64,000 bases of DNA from Candidatus Blautia intestinavium (GCA_019113745.1 DXGV01000051.1:51265-115264), one strand, 5' to 3'. Positions 42,730-50,667 are shown, numbered from the stretch's first letter. Made by a program: numbers and translations. Notes: generated by a model not told the origin, from the letters alone.

Positions 42730-43632
42730 TTATAACAGCAGGCTCCAGATACAGATGGTAGGCAGAGACAGCAGCGTGGAAAAAATCACCATCTTTGTGG
42801 CAAAAGCCGGTTCCATGTCGTATTTTTCCGCCAGGATACTTGTAGTGGCTCCGGCAGGCATTGCGGCCAGAAGAACACAGATTCCAAACGCAGTTCTGTC
42901 CAGCGGAAGAAAACGGCAGACAGCATAAACTGCCGCGGGTATGATGATCAGACGGTGAATCGTATATTTCACTACTGTTCTGTCCCAGAAGTCTCTTATA
43001 TTGATATCCGCAAGTATCATCCCGATCACCATCATGGACATAGCGGTATTACAGTTTCCCACAGCAGTCACCATACCGTCCAGTCCCGGCGGAAGCTGGA
43101 TGTCTGCAAGCATAAACATAATGCCCAGAATACAGGCCAGGATACAAGGATGGGTCAGGACTTTTTTTATCGTCTGTTTTTTGTCGCTGGTACCGGAAAA
43201 GACCGCCAGTCCGGAGGACCACATCATGATCCTCTGAGGGATCAGATAGATGCTTGCCAGCATAAGCCCCTCCGCTCCGTAAACGCCTTCTGCTATTGGA
43301 TTTCCCAGAAAGCCCGCATTAGAGCATATCGTTCCGTATCTAAGACATTTCTGCCTTCCTTCCGGTTCCTTACAAAATGCTATTTTCCCATATATTACGC
43401 AAAATGCCTGGATAAATACAGAAATGATCAGAACTTCCAGATAAGATAAAAATCCATTTTCAGCTGGGCTGTCCAGAAAAGCCCGCAGAATGTTACAGGG
43501 CAGAATCACATAAATCACCATATCATTTATATTTTTCTGTCCCTGGGGACCTACTATATGAATTCTTTTTAAAACAAATCCCACCGCTACCAGAAGAAAA
43601 ATCGTAATCTGCAGTGTAACAAGTGTCTCCAT
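42730..43632 (-). CDS. AEC-family (auxin efflux carrier) transporter
   Basis: 300 residues, ten predicted membrane helices in two inverted halves. Family signature region 'ICSNAGFLGNPIAEGVYG' (NxxFxG-type crossover helix) and 'AAMPAGATTSILAEKYDMEPAFATKMVIFSTLLS'. Bacterial members carry malate or other small organic anions. Monocistronic, divergent from the first MATE cassette. Confidence 0.87.
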   Translation of the reverse strand: METLVTLQITIFLLVAVGFVLKRIHIVGPQGQKNINDMVIYVILPCNILRAFLDSPAENGFLSYLEVLIISVFIQAFCVIYGKIAFCKEPEGRQKCLRYGTICSNAGFLGNPIAEGVYGAEGLMLASIYLIPQRIMMWSSGLAVFSGTSDKKQTIKKVLTHPCILACILGIMFMLADIQLPPGLDGMVTAVGNCNTAMSMMVIGMILADINIRDFWDRTVVKYTIHRLIIIPAAVYAVCRFLPLDRTAFGICVLLAAMPAGATTSILAEKYDMEPAFATKMVIFSTLLSLPTICIWSLLL

Positions 43633-43727
43633 ACTTTCCTTCTTTCCTCTTTTTCACATTCACAGTTTAGCACAACCGCCGAAGCAGTGCAACCAACAGC
43701 CTGCCTCCATGTGTTACAATATTTTTC

Positions 43728-43757
43728 TTGACGCTTCCCACATAGACATGCTACAAT
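43728..43757 (+). promoter_or_regulatory. Promoter of MATE cassette A
   Basis: TTGACG (43728-43733), 18 bp, TACAAT (43752-43757). The same hexamers and spacing recur at cassette B. Confidence 0.75.
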
Positions 43758-43762
43758 CATTT

Positions 43763-43846
43763 CATCCAAAACCTGGTGTGGATTTTTCTGGTCAGGCCAC
43801 TTTTCGCCACACAACTGTCATACAGCAGTTGTGTGGCTTTTGTTTT
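43763..43846 (+). promoter_or_regulatory. mepA-type (guanidine-IV-like) riboswitch with terminator, copy A
   Basis: The leader begins ATCCAAAACCTGGTGTGGAT (hairpin AUCC/GGAU), then a short UGGU-GCCA hairpin, then a strong terminator GCCACACAACTG/CAGTTGTGTGGC plus T-run. GTGTGG in the first hairpin can pair instead with CCACAC of the terminator arm, a switchable antiterminator. Gene context (MATE pump), size and order agree with the guanidine-IV/mepA class, a transcriptional ON switch in Clostridia (recalled, not searched). Confidence 0.7.
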
Positions 43847-43940
43847 GTCCGAAACGATATTTTCATTCTACTTTCCGGCCTGCTCCAAAACTGCAAAAAA
43901 AGAGCCGTATAACGGCTGAAAACGGAGGAATCAGATAAAA

Positions 43941-45269
43941 ATGAACGAAACATTTATGAAAGAAAGACCGGTATTTCCATTAATCATGTCCATGGCGCTT
44001 CCCATGGTGATCTCCATGCTGGTCAATTCCCTTTACAATATCGTGGACAGCTACTTTGTCGCCAAGATCAGTGAAGACGCTATGACGGCTCTGTCTCTGG
44101 TCTATCCTGTCCAGAATTTCATTAACGCCGTCGCCATCGGTTTCGGCGTGGGAATCAACGCTCTGATCGCCTTTTATCTTGGGGCGGAAAATAAAAATGC
44201 CGCAGACGCCGCAGCTACCCGGGGCACTGTACTGACAGTTGTCCACGGAATCCTCATGACTGTAGGCTGTATTGCTTTTATGCCGCATTTTCTCCGCTTT
44301 TTTACTTCAGACGAAAACATCATCAGCCTGGGACTGCGCTACTCCAATATTGTTTTCGCCTTTTCCGTTATTATCACCCTTGATCTTTCCTTTGAAAAGA
44401 TCTTTCAGGCTCTTGGAAAAATGAAAGTCACCATGATCGCCCTGATGTGTGGCTGTGTTACCAACATTATCCTGGATCCGGTAATGATCTTCGGTCTGGG
44501 GCCTTTCCCCGAAATGGGAATTGAGGGGGCCGCTCTTGCTACAGGAATCGGGCAGGTGGTAAACCTTGCCATCTATCTTGTTATCTATAAAGCCCGCCCT
44601 GTCAGTGTGCGCATCACCGGAAAATATCTGAAGCCGGATAAAGGAATCGATCTGCGTCTGTATTCCATAGGTATCCCAGCGGCTCTGAACCTGGCCCTGC
44701 CTTCCCTTCTCATCTCTGTACTGAACAGCCTGCTGGCTGCCTTCTCTCAGAGCTATGTAGTGATCCTGGGAATCTACTATAAGCTGCAGACCTTTCTGTA
44801 TCTTCCGGCCAGCGGAATCGTTCAGGGAATGCGTCCAGTGATCGGCTACAATTACGGCGCGGGAGAATATAAGAGAGTCCGGAAAATCTATCTTGTCACT
44901 CTGGCCATGAGCAGTGTCATTATGATCGCCGGCACAATTATCTGCCTTGCCGTTCCCGGACAGCTCATAGGGCTCTTTACTGCCAATGAGACCACGGTCC
45001 AGGCGGGAAAAACAGCGCTCCGCATTATCAGCGCCGGATTCCTTGTCTCCGCAGTTTCTGTAACCTCTTCCGGCGCTCTGGAGGGACTGGGAAAGGGAAC
45101 CGCTTCTCTGGTGATCTCTCTCTGCCGTTATGTGATCGTCATTCTTCCGGCCGCTTTCCTTTTAAGCAGGATATTCGGCGCTGCCGGAGTATGGAACGCA
45201 TTCTGGATCGCAGAGGCGGTTACAGCCATAGTTTCCTTTATGATCAGCAGGAAGAAGGTTTATCTTTGA
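43941..45269 (+). CDS. MATE-family efflux transporter, copy A (MepA-like)
   Basis: 442 residues, twelve membrane helices in two MatE halves. 'MSMALPMVISMLVNSLYNIVDSYFVAKISEDAMTALSLVYPVQ' is typical of the MepA subgroup; the second half has 'PASGIVQGMRPVIGYNYGAGEYKRV'. MATE pumps export cations against H+ or Na+. Behind a guanidine-IV-type leader, a guanidinium or related cationic compound is a reasonable substrate. Nearly the same protein is encoded by copy B (about 90% identical by eye). GGAGG precedes the ATG. Confidence 0.92.
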   Translation: MNETFMKERPVFPLIMSMALPMVISMLVNSLYNIVDSYFVAKISEDAMTALSLVYPVQNFINAVAIGFGVGINALIAFYLGAENKNAADAAATRGTVLTVVHGILMTVGCIAFMPHFLRFFTSDENIISLGLRYSNIVFAFSVIITLDLSFEKIFQALGKMKVTMIALMCGCVTNIILDPVMIFGLGPFPEMGIEGAALATGIGQVVNLAIYLVIYKARPVSVRITGKYLKPDKGIDLRLYSIGIPAALNLALPSLLISVLNSLLAAFSQSYVVILGIYYKLQTFLYLPASGIVQGMRPVIGYNYGAGEYKRVRKIYLVTLAMSSVIMIAGTIICLAVPGQLIGLFTANETTVQAGKTALRIISAGFLVSAVSVTSSGALEGLGKGTASLVISLCRYVIVILPAAFLLSRIFGAAGVWNAFWIAEAVTAIVSFMISRKKVYL

Positions 45270-45315
45270 TCTATTTCTCCGGCGGGTTATCCCTGCCGGG
45301 GATTTTTCAGGTATA

Positions 45316-45344
45316 TTGCAATCTGAAAATACATATGCTATAAT
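45316..45344 (+). promoter_or_regulatory. Promoter of small RNA A
   Basis: TTGCAA (45316-45321), 17 bp, TATAAT (45339-45344), preceded by TATGC (extended -10 like). Conserved with copy B. Confidence 0.7.
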
Positions 45345-45350
45345 GCCGAT

Positions 45351-45423
45351 AGGCTAAAAGATAGAAGTTATCCATGTCGGATAGCAGACGAAAACCCCAG
45401 AGGCTGCATCTCTGGGGTTTTCT
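45351..45423 (+). ncRNA. Putative small RNA downstream of MATE copy A
   Basis: A complete promoter is followed within about 75 bases by a strong terminator (AAAACCCCAGAG/CTCTGGGGTTTT). Between them lie a small hairpin TATCC-ATGTC-GGATA and the stretch AGCAGACGAAAACCCC. The next plus-strand gene is over 3 kb away, so this is an independent short transcript. Copy B preserves promoter, hairpin and terminator. A start codon in the loop opens 'MSDSRRKPQRLHLWGF', but the frame runs through the terminator, so I favour RNA. Not a family I recognise. Confidence 0.55.
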
Positions 45424-45509
45424 ATTTCCTTTTATCTTCATATTTCAGCGCTCCTATAGCCAAAGATTATCCTTGCGTACTGCTTTCAGCGGAATATAAT
45501 ATATCCGTC

Positions 45510-45806
45510 TTACTTCTCCTTTGAAAAAGCCGCTTTGTATATCTCTTCCTGCTCCGGCAGATGAGTCACAAAGCCTACGGGAATTTTATTGTCCGTGGCC
45601 TCTATGATCTTTTTTGCTCCTTCCGGGCCAAAAGCCCCGCAGAGCTCGATACAGCCGATCCCTTCCTCTTTATACAGTTCCCGGGCCGCTTCAGCTGCCT
45701 CCTGTATATTTGGAACGCCAATGATCCTGGCTGTTCCGTTGTGGATCACAGCCCTGTCCTTTTTACTGTCAAAGTTATTTCCCAAAATCAAAAACGCAAA
45801 TTTCAT
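45510..45806 (-). CDS. Small conserved protein, DUF6506-like
   Basis: 98 residues, soluble, alpha/beta. It begins 'MKFAFLILGNNFDSKKDRA' and has 'GVPNIQEAAEAARELYKEEGIGCIELCGAFGPEGAKKIIEAT', which I recall from the DUF6506 family. Function unknown. AAGGAG precedes the ATG. It follows the HEPN gene by 26 bases on the same strand and may be co-transcribed. Confidence 0.65.
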   Translation of the reverse strand: MKFAFLILGNNFDSKKDRAVIHNGTARIIGVPNIQEAAEAARELYKEEGIGCIELCGAFGPEGAKKIIEATDNKIPVGFVTHLPEQEEIYKAAFSKEK

Positions 45807-45832
45807 CTGAACTTTCTCCTTAAAATATTATT

Positions 45833-46222
45833 CTAATCAAGAGACTTCAATTTCTCTACAGTATCGTACATAATGGACAGACATTTTTCAAATTCCTCTT
45901 TGGAAACTGTGTAGAAATCATCACCCGGATAACGGGCGTCAAAATAGAAATCTGTAAGATATGCCAGTCCCACTGTGTCCAGTTTTAACCCTGGATGCAT
46001 ATCGTTCAGTTTTGACGCTATTTTCTTCATATTATGTTTTCTGAGCAGATCCGACACATCCTCTTCCAGAACTGTCCGGTCCAGATATCCCTTTAGAAAT
46101 TTTTCTGCCACTTGCTGACACTGTACCGCAAGCTGATTATAAAATGTATTTCCTGTTTTTAACACGGATTCCAGATACTGCAGATCATTTTCCGCTATAT
46201 CAATATAAGTGTTCCTGATCAT
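45833..46222 (-). CDS. HEPN-domain protein, partner of the MNT nucleotidyltransferase
   Basis: 129 residues, all-helical. 'DLQYLESVLKTGNTFYNQLAVQCQQVAEKFLKGYL' and 'LRKHNMKKIASKL' fit the HEPN fold (PF05168 type). HEPN proteins next to MNT enzymes are often toxin RNases inactivated by AMP transfer (type VII systems such as HepT/MntA) or antibiotic-type adenylyltransferase helpers. The canonical Rx4-6H RNase motif is not clearly present, so activity is uncertain. Its ATG overlaps the MNT stop. Confidence 0.75.
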   Translation of the reverse strand: MIRNTYIDIAENDLQYLESVLKTGNTFYNQLAVQCQQVAEKFLKGYLDRTVLEEDVSDLLRKHNMKKIASKLNDMHPGLKLDTVGLAYLTDFYFDARYPGDDFYTVSKEEFEKCLSIMYDTVEKLKSLD

Positions 46223-46587
46223 TCTACGACCTCCAGAAGCAATTTTTTATCTCTGCTGATTTCTCTTTGAAAAGTCTGGCTGCCAAATTCAGCATTTTCA
46301 TAGGTATATACTACATCTGTCCGGATTCCCTCTATATCCTCGTCCAATGTCCAGCGAATCATTGCTGAAAGTGTCCGGTCAGTGATTCTTTTTTCCGTCA
46401 GTATCAAAAGATCCACGTCACTGGTGCTCCTGACTTCTCCTCTGGCGCAGCTTCCGAAAAGATATACTTTTTTCAGCCCTGGGATTCTGGCCTTTATCAG
46501 ATAGTCCAGGTCATGAGTAATCTTATTCTGAAATCTTATCGGAAGATTTTCATATTCTTTTTTATATATTTTCACATGATCAGCCAA
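46219..46587 (-). CDS. Minimal nucleotidyltransferase (MNT family)
   Basis: 122 residues with a TTG start at 46587, nine bases after GGAGG. The polymerase-beta-type site is 'YLFGSCARGEVRSTSDVDLLIL' (GSx10DxD); a third acidic residue lies near 'IRTDVVYTYENAEF'. Such proteins pair with HEPN partners, here overlapping by four bases. The pair may be a small toxin-antitoxin or a nucleotide-transfer module. Confidence 0.8.
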   Translation of the reverse strand: MADHVKIYKKEYENLPIRFQNKITHDLDYLIKARIPGLKKVYLFGSCARGEVRSTSDVDLLILTEKRITDRTLSAMIRWTLDEDIEGIRTDVVYTYENAEFGSQTFQREISRDKKLLLEVVE

Positions 46588-46617
46588 ATTAATTTTCCTC
46601 CATCTGTCGTATTCGGC

Positions 46618-47328
46618 TTATTCCGACCGCTTTCCTATGATTCCAATGAGATTCATATATCTTCCGCCGTCTGCCCGAAGCATTTTCCGGTCTTCTGCGG
46701 CATAGGGATTGTCTGTACCCAGCCAGTCCTTCCATGCCTGAGAAAAACAGGACATTTCCCATATTCTGAGGTTGTCCAGCCCCTTCTCGAATTTCGGCCT
46801 CCACCATTCGATAGAATGCCACATTGCCAGAGCTTCCTCTTCCCAGTATGGCTTCATTTCCTCCGGAATGTTTTCATGTACTTCATATTTCATACCCGGA
46901 ACGGCTATTGCCGCAATTCCGTCTTTTTTCAGCAGCGGACGCACTTTTTCCGGGAAAAAGGTATCGTTATTTCCTACATAATGATAGGCGTCCACACTGA
47001 CCACCGCGTCAAAAAATTCTTCTGCAAAAGGCATATCCTGCGCATCTGCATGTATGGGAATTATCAGATCATCTACCCCGTTTTTCAGAAACCGCCTGTA
47101 ATTATCTGTGGCGGATATCCAAAGATCCAGAGCAAATACCTGTACTCCATACTCCTTTGCCAGAAAAACGGAAGTCAGTCCGTTTCCGCAGCCCAGATCA
47201 AGAACTCTCATTCCGGATTTCAGCGGAACTTCATTCAAAAGCTCCTCCAGAATCATCATAGAGTTGGGGCCCATCATATTTTCCTTCAGAAAATTTTTGT
47301 CATACTTTTCTGTTTTATAAAAATTCAT
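46618..47328 (-). CDS. Class I SAM-dependent methyltransferase
   Basis: 236 residues from the ATG at 47328 (AAGGAAAGG ahead); the ORF-track start lies inside the dehydrogenase gene. SAM motif I 'VLDLGCGNGLTSVFLAKEYGVQVFALD', then 'DAQDMPFAEEFFDAVVSVDAYHYVG'. The C-terminal 'WEMSCFSQAWKDWLGTDNPYA' recalls the small-molecule or arsenite-like methyltransferase group, but no cysteine pattern confirms it. 17 bases after the dehydrogenase and 30 before the MNT gene. Substrate unknown. Confidence 0.8.
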   Translation of the reverse strand: MNFYKTEKYDKNFLKENMMGPNSMMILEELLNEVPLKSGMRVLDLGCGNGLTSVFLAKEYGVQVFALDLWISATDNYRRFLKNGVDDLIIPIHADAQDMPFAEEFFDAVVSVDAYHYVGNNDTFFPEKVRPLLKKDGIAAIAVPGMKYEVHENIPEEMKPYWEEEALAMWHSIEWWRPKFEKGLDNLRIWEMSCFSQAWKDWLGTDNPYAAEDRKMLRADGGRYMNLIGIIGKRSE

Positions 47329-47344
47329 ATTATCTGCCTTTCCT

Positions 47345-48385
47345 TCAGGGAGTGACCGCATATTTGATCACATGATCTTTCTTATTCTCAAACACGTCGT
47401 AGGCGTCCATGATCTCATCCATGCCGCACCTGTGCGTGATCAGAAATCCTGCGTCCAGTTTTCCGCAGGCCGTCAGATCCATGATCTCCTGACAGTAACT
47501 TCCATCCACTCCGCCGGTTTTAAACACCAGGTTCTTTCCGTACATATCCGGAAGAGGAAGCGTCTGCGGTTCCTCATACATTGCCACAATCACTACTACC
47601 GCGTTGGGACGGGCGATTTTCCACGCTGTCTGGAAGGTATCCTTTCCTCCCGCCACTTCAAAGACTGTATCCGCGCCTCTTCCGTCGGTCAGACTTTGTA
47701 CCGCTTCTTCTATATTATCTCTGCCCGGCATAAGTATCACATCTGCCAGCCCTTTTTCCTTCGCAAGATTCAGCCTGTATTCGTCTGTATCTATCGCAAT
47801 GATTCTGGCAGGTGTATACAGACGGGCGCAGAGCATCGTACATAAACCTGTGGGTCCCGCGCCGACAACAGCTACTGTATCCGCAGATTTTATCTCGCCG
47901 ATTTTCGCGGCCCAGTACCCTGTTGACAGAATATCTCCATTGAATAACGCCTGCTCGTCCGTCACGGAATCAGGAATCAGTGTAAGGCCATTGTCTGCAA
48001 AAGGAATTCTGGCATACTCGGCCTGACCGCCGTCAATACGGCATCCCAAAGCCCATCCGCCATGTTCGTCCGTACAGTTATTCACAAACCCCCGTTTGCA
48101 GAAAAAACATTTTCCGCAGAATGTCTCCACATTCACCGCCACACGGTCGCCGGGTTTTACTTTCTTCACCGCGCTTCCGGTCTTCACCACTTCTCCCACA
48201 AATTCATGGCCCAGAATCGTTCCCGGCACGGCTCTCGGCACAGCCCCGTGTTTGATATGGATGTCGCTGGAACAGATCGTAGTCAGAGTTACCTTAACGA
48301 TCGCGTCCTTTTCATCCATGATTTCCGGCACAGGACGTTCTTCAAGAACGATCTGCCCGTCTCCCTTATATACAACTGCTTTCAT
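47345..48385 (-). CDS. Zinc-dependent alcohol dehydrogenase (MDR family)
   Basis: 346 residues. Catalytic zinc ligands in 'CSSDIHI' and 'GHEFVGEV', structural zinc cysteines 'CGKCFFCKRGFVNNC', Rossmann loop 'VAVVGAGPTGLCTMLCARLY'. It oxidises or reduces an alcohol/aldehyde with NAD(P). It is divergent from MATE cassette B. Fragments of a second copy of this gene and its promoter survive at 51161-51262. Confidence 0.92.
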   Translation of the reverse strand: MKAVVYKGDGQIVLEERPVPEIMDEKDAIVKVTLTTICSSDIHIKHGAVPRAVPGTILGHEFVGEVVKTGSAVKKVKPGDRVAVNVETFCGKCFFCKRGFVNNCTDEHGGWALGCRIDGGQAEYARIPFADNGLTLIPDSVTDEQALFNGDILSTGYWAAKIGEIKSADTVAVVGAGPTGLCTMLCARLYTPARIIAIDTDEYRLNLAKEKGLADVILMPGRDNIEEAVQSLTDGRGADTVFEVAGGKDTFQTAWKIARPNAVVVIVAMYEEPQTLPLPDMYGKNLVFKTGGVDGSYCQEIMDLTACGKLDAGFLITHRCGMDEIMDAYDVFENKKDHVIKYAVTP

Positions 48386-48515
48386 TCCATCCGCCGCCTC
48401 TCATAATTTTATATAGTTCTATTGTAGCATTAACAAAAGACAGATGCCATTACTTTTCCGGAGAGTTGCACATCTGATTTGCCATAAAATTTAATCGCCG
48501 GGATTTAAAATCTTC

Positions 48516-48545
48516 TTGACGCATTCTCCTGTGGCGTGCTACAAT
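48516..48545 (+). promoter_or_regulatory. Promoter of MATE cassette B
   Basis: TTGACG (48516-48521), 18 bp, TACAAT (48540-48545), as at cassette A although the spacer sequence differs. Confidence 0.75.
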
Positions 48546-48550
48546 CATTC

Positions 48551-48634
48551 CATCCAAAACCTGGTGTGGATTTTTCTGGTTAAGCCACTTTTCGCCACAC
48601 AACTGTCATCCGGCGGTTGTGTGGCTTTTCTTTT
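48551..48634 (+). promoter_or_regulatory. mepA-type (guanidine-IV-like) riboswitch with terminator, copy B
   Basis: ATCCAAAACCTGGTGTGGATTTTTCTGGT is identical to copy A. The small hairpin changes to UGGU-UAA-GCCA with its pairing kept, and the terminator 3' arm changes to CGGTTGTGTGGC with a G-U pair. The conservation of pairings against changed loops supports a functional RNA. Confidence 0.7.
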
Positions 48635-48742
48635 GTCCGAAGCGTTACTTCTCCCAGCGTACGCTCCGCTCTTTTAATTTCCGGCCTGTTCCAGAATTAC
48701 AAAAAAGCCGCATTACAGCTGAAAACGGAGGCTCAGATAAAA

Positions 48743-50071
48743 ATGAACGAAACCTTTATGAAAGAAAAACCTGTTTTTCCCCTGATCATGTCCATGGCGC
48801 TTCCCATGGTGATCTCCATGCTGGTAAATTCCCTCTATAATATTGTAGACAGCTACTTCGTGGCAAAGATCAGTGAAGACGCCATGACTGCCCTCTCTCT
48901 GGTCTATCCTGTCCAGAACTTTATCAATGCCGTTGCCATCGGTTTCGGCGTGGGGATTAACGCCCTGATCGCCTTTTATCTTGGCGCGGAAAATAACGAA
49001 GCCGCCAATGCCTCGGCTACCCGCGGGACTGTACTGTCAGTAATACACGGAGTCCTTATGACGGTGGGATGTATCGCGTTTATGCCTCATTTTCTCCGCT
49101 TTTTTACTCCAGATGTAAGCGTCATAAATCTGGGGCTGCGCTATTCCAATATCGTTTTTGCCTTTTCCGTGATCATTACCCTTAATCTGTCTTTTGAGAA
49201 GATCTTTCAGGCTCTTGGAAAAATGAAAGTCACCATGATCGCCCTGATGTGCGGCTGCCTTACCAACATCATCCTGGATCCGGTAATGATCTTCGGATTG
49301 GGGCCTTTCCCTGAAATGGGGATTGAAGGCGCGGCTCTTGCCACAGGAATCGGGCAGGTGGTAAATCTTGCCATCTATCTTGTTATTTATAAAGCCCATC
49401 CTCTCAGTGTACGTATCACTGGAAAATATCTGAAGCCGGACAAAGGGATCGATCTGCGTCTGTATTCCATCGGAATTCCCGCAGTTCTTAACCTGGCCCT
49501 GCCCTCCCTTCTCATCTCTGTGCTGAACAGCCTCCTGGCCGCGTTCTCCCAGAGCTATGTAGTCATCCTGGGAATCTACTATAAGCTGCAGACCTTTCTG
49601 TATCTTCCCGCCAGCGGGATCGTTCAGGGAATGCGTCCGGTGATCGGCTATAATTACGGCGCGGGAGAATACAGAAGAGTCCGGAAGATTTATCTTGTTA
49701 CCCTGGCAATGAGCAGTGTCATTATGATCGCCGGCACAGTTATCTGCCTGGCAGTCCCCGGACAGCTCATAGGGCTCTTTACTGCCAGTGAAGCCACCGT
49801 ACAGGCCGGACGGACGGCGCTTCGCATTATCAGCGCCGGATTCCTGGTATCCGCCGTATCCGTCACTTCCTCCGGCGCACTGGAGGGACTTGGAAAGGGA
49901 ACCGCTTCTCTGGTGATCTCCCTGTGTCGTTATGTACTCATTATTCTTCCGGCCGCGTTTATACTGAGCCGCATTCTCGGCGCTTCCGGAGTATGGCACG
50001 CCTTCTGGATCGCGGAGGCGGTTACCGCTGTCGTGTCCTTCATGATCAGCAGGAAGAAAGTTTATCTGTAA
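48743..50071 (+). CDS. MATE-family efflux transporter, copy B (MepA-like)
   Basis: 442 residues from the ATG at 48743, the position equivalent to copy A (GGAGG ten bases ahead); the ORF track runs 42 codons upstream through the riboswitch tail. Substitutions relative to copy A are mostly conservative and most codon changes are silent, so the duplicate is under selection. Notable replacements are 'NNEAANASATRG' for 'NKNAADAAATRG' and 'TPDVSVINLG' for 'TSDENIISLG'. Twelve helices, same predicted role. Confidence 0.92.
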   Translation: MNETFMKEKPVFPLIMSMALPMVISMLVNSLYNIVDSYFVAKISEDAMTALSLVYPVQNFINAVAIGFGVGINALIAFYLGAENNEAANASATRGTVLSVIHGVLMTVGCIAFMPHFLRFFTPDVSVINLGLRYSNIVFAFSVIITLNLSFEKIFQALGKMKVTMIALMCGCLTNIILDPVMIFGLGPFPEMGIEGAALATGIGQVVNLAIYLVIYKAHPLSVRITGKYLKPDKGIDLRLYSIGIPAVLNLALPSLLISVLNSLLAAFSQSYVVILGIYYKLQTFLYLPASGIVQGMRPVIGYNYGAGEYRRVRKIYLVTLAMSSVIMIAGTVICLAVPGQLIGLFTASEATVQAGRTALRIISAGFLVSAVSVTSSGALEGLGKGTASLVISLCRYVLIILPAAFILSRILGASGVWHAFWIAEAVTAVVSFMISRKKVYL

Positions 50072-50085
50072 TTTTTCCGGGAATA

Positions 50086-50114
50086 TTACAATCCCGAAAT
50101 GCATATGCTATAAT
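50086..50114 (+). promoter_or_regulatory. Promoter of small RNA B
   Basis: TTACAA (50086-50091), 17 bp, TATAAT (50109-50114). Confidence 0.7.
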
Positions 50115-50120
50115 GCCAAT

Positions 50121-50193
50121 AGGCTGAAAGACAGAAGTTATCCATGTCGGATAGCAGACGAAAACCCCAGAGGTTGCATCTCTGGGGTTTTCT
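50121..50193 (+). ncRNA. Putative small RNA downstream of MATE copy B
   Basis: Same layout as copy A: hairpin TATCC-ATGTC-GGATA, then AAAACCCCAGAG/CTCTGGGGTTTT terminator. From AGAAGTTATCC to the end the two copies differ at one base in the terminator loop, whereas the 5' ten to twenty bases vary. The 133-residue ORF starting in the loop (50144) is antisense to the next gene and absent in copy A. Confidence 0.55.
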
Positions 50194-50202
50194 GTTTCCT
50201 TT

Positions 50203-50667
50203 TTATCTCTTCCGGTACAGCCATATCAGCCAGAAAGCCATATCGCCGATCAGCAGTCCCACAAATGCCAGAAGAAACCAGCCCGGCAGATTTCTGACAG
50301 TCAGTGTATGCAGGATAAGGTATGTGAAAATAATCACTATGATCAGTTTCATGGTTTTGACCATATATTTCAGGGTGCGGTACACATGCTCCCTGTTTTT
50401 TTCTGTAACCTCAACTCCTGTATTCCAGAATTTTGGAAATCGTTCCGTCACAGTGATCAAAAGCCAGATCCCCCATGCTATGGCTATCAGAAAAAGAAGT
50501 TCTCCTTTTCCGCCCCAACGGTCGATCTCCCCCGCAAAATTATAATGCATCGGTATTTTATCCGGGATGGAAGACCAGCGGATGAATATATACAAAGAAA
50601 CTCCAATCATCAGAACCAGGCTCAATATTTCCATAATAACGTCTGCCGCTGTCGGTTTTATCTTCAT
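50203..50667 (-). CDS. Membrane protein with DUF1648 domain
   Basis: 154 residues, four predicted helices. 'IPDKIPMHYNFAGEIDRWGGKGELLFL' is the DUF1648 signature (IPxHxxxxGxxDRWG), as in SdpI-like immunity and regulator proteins and related membrane proteins. It ends ten bases from the small RNA terminator on the opposite strand. Role unknown. Confidence 0.8.
   Translation of the reverse strand: MKIKPTAADVIMEILSLVLMIGVSLYIFIRWSSIPDKIPMHYNFAGEIDRWGGKGELLFLIAIAWGIWLLITVTERFPKFWNTGVEVTEKNREHVYRTLKYMVKTMKLIIVIIFTYLILHTLTVRNLPGWFLLAFVGLLIGDMAFWLIWLYRKR

Noticed and set aside
49037-50104. 355-codon minus-strand ORF across MATE copy B
   Set aside because: Antisense to a clear transporter gene; the corresponding frame in copy A is broken after about 100 codons.
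50144-50545. 133-codon ORF starting 'MSDSRRKPQRLHLWGF'
   Set aside because: A strong terminator lies inside its first 17 codons, the frame is antisense to the DUF1648 gene, and copy A stops after about 40 codons. A very short peptide cannot be excluded.
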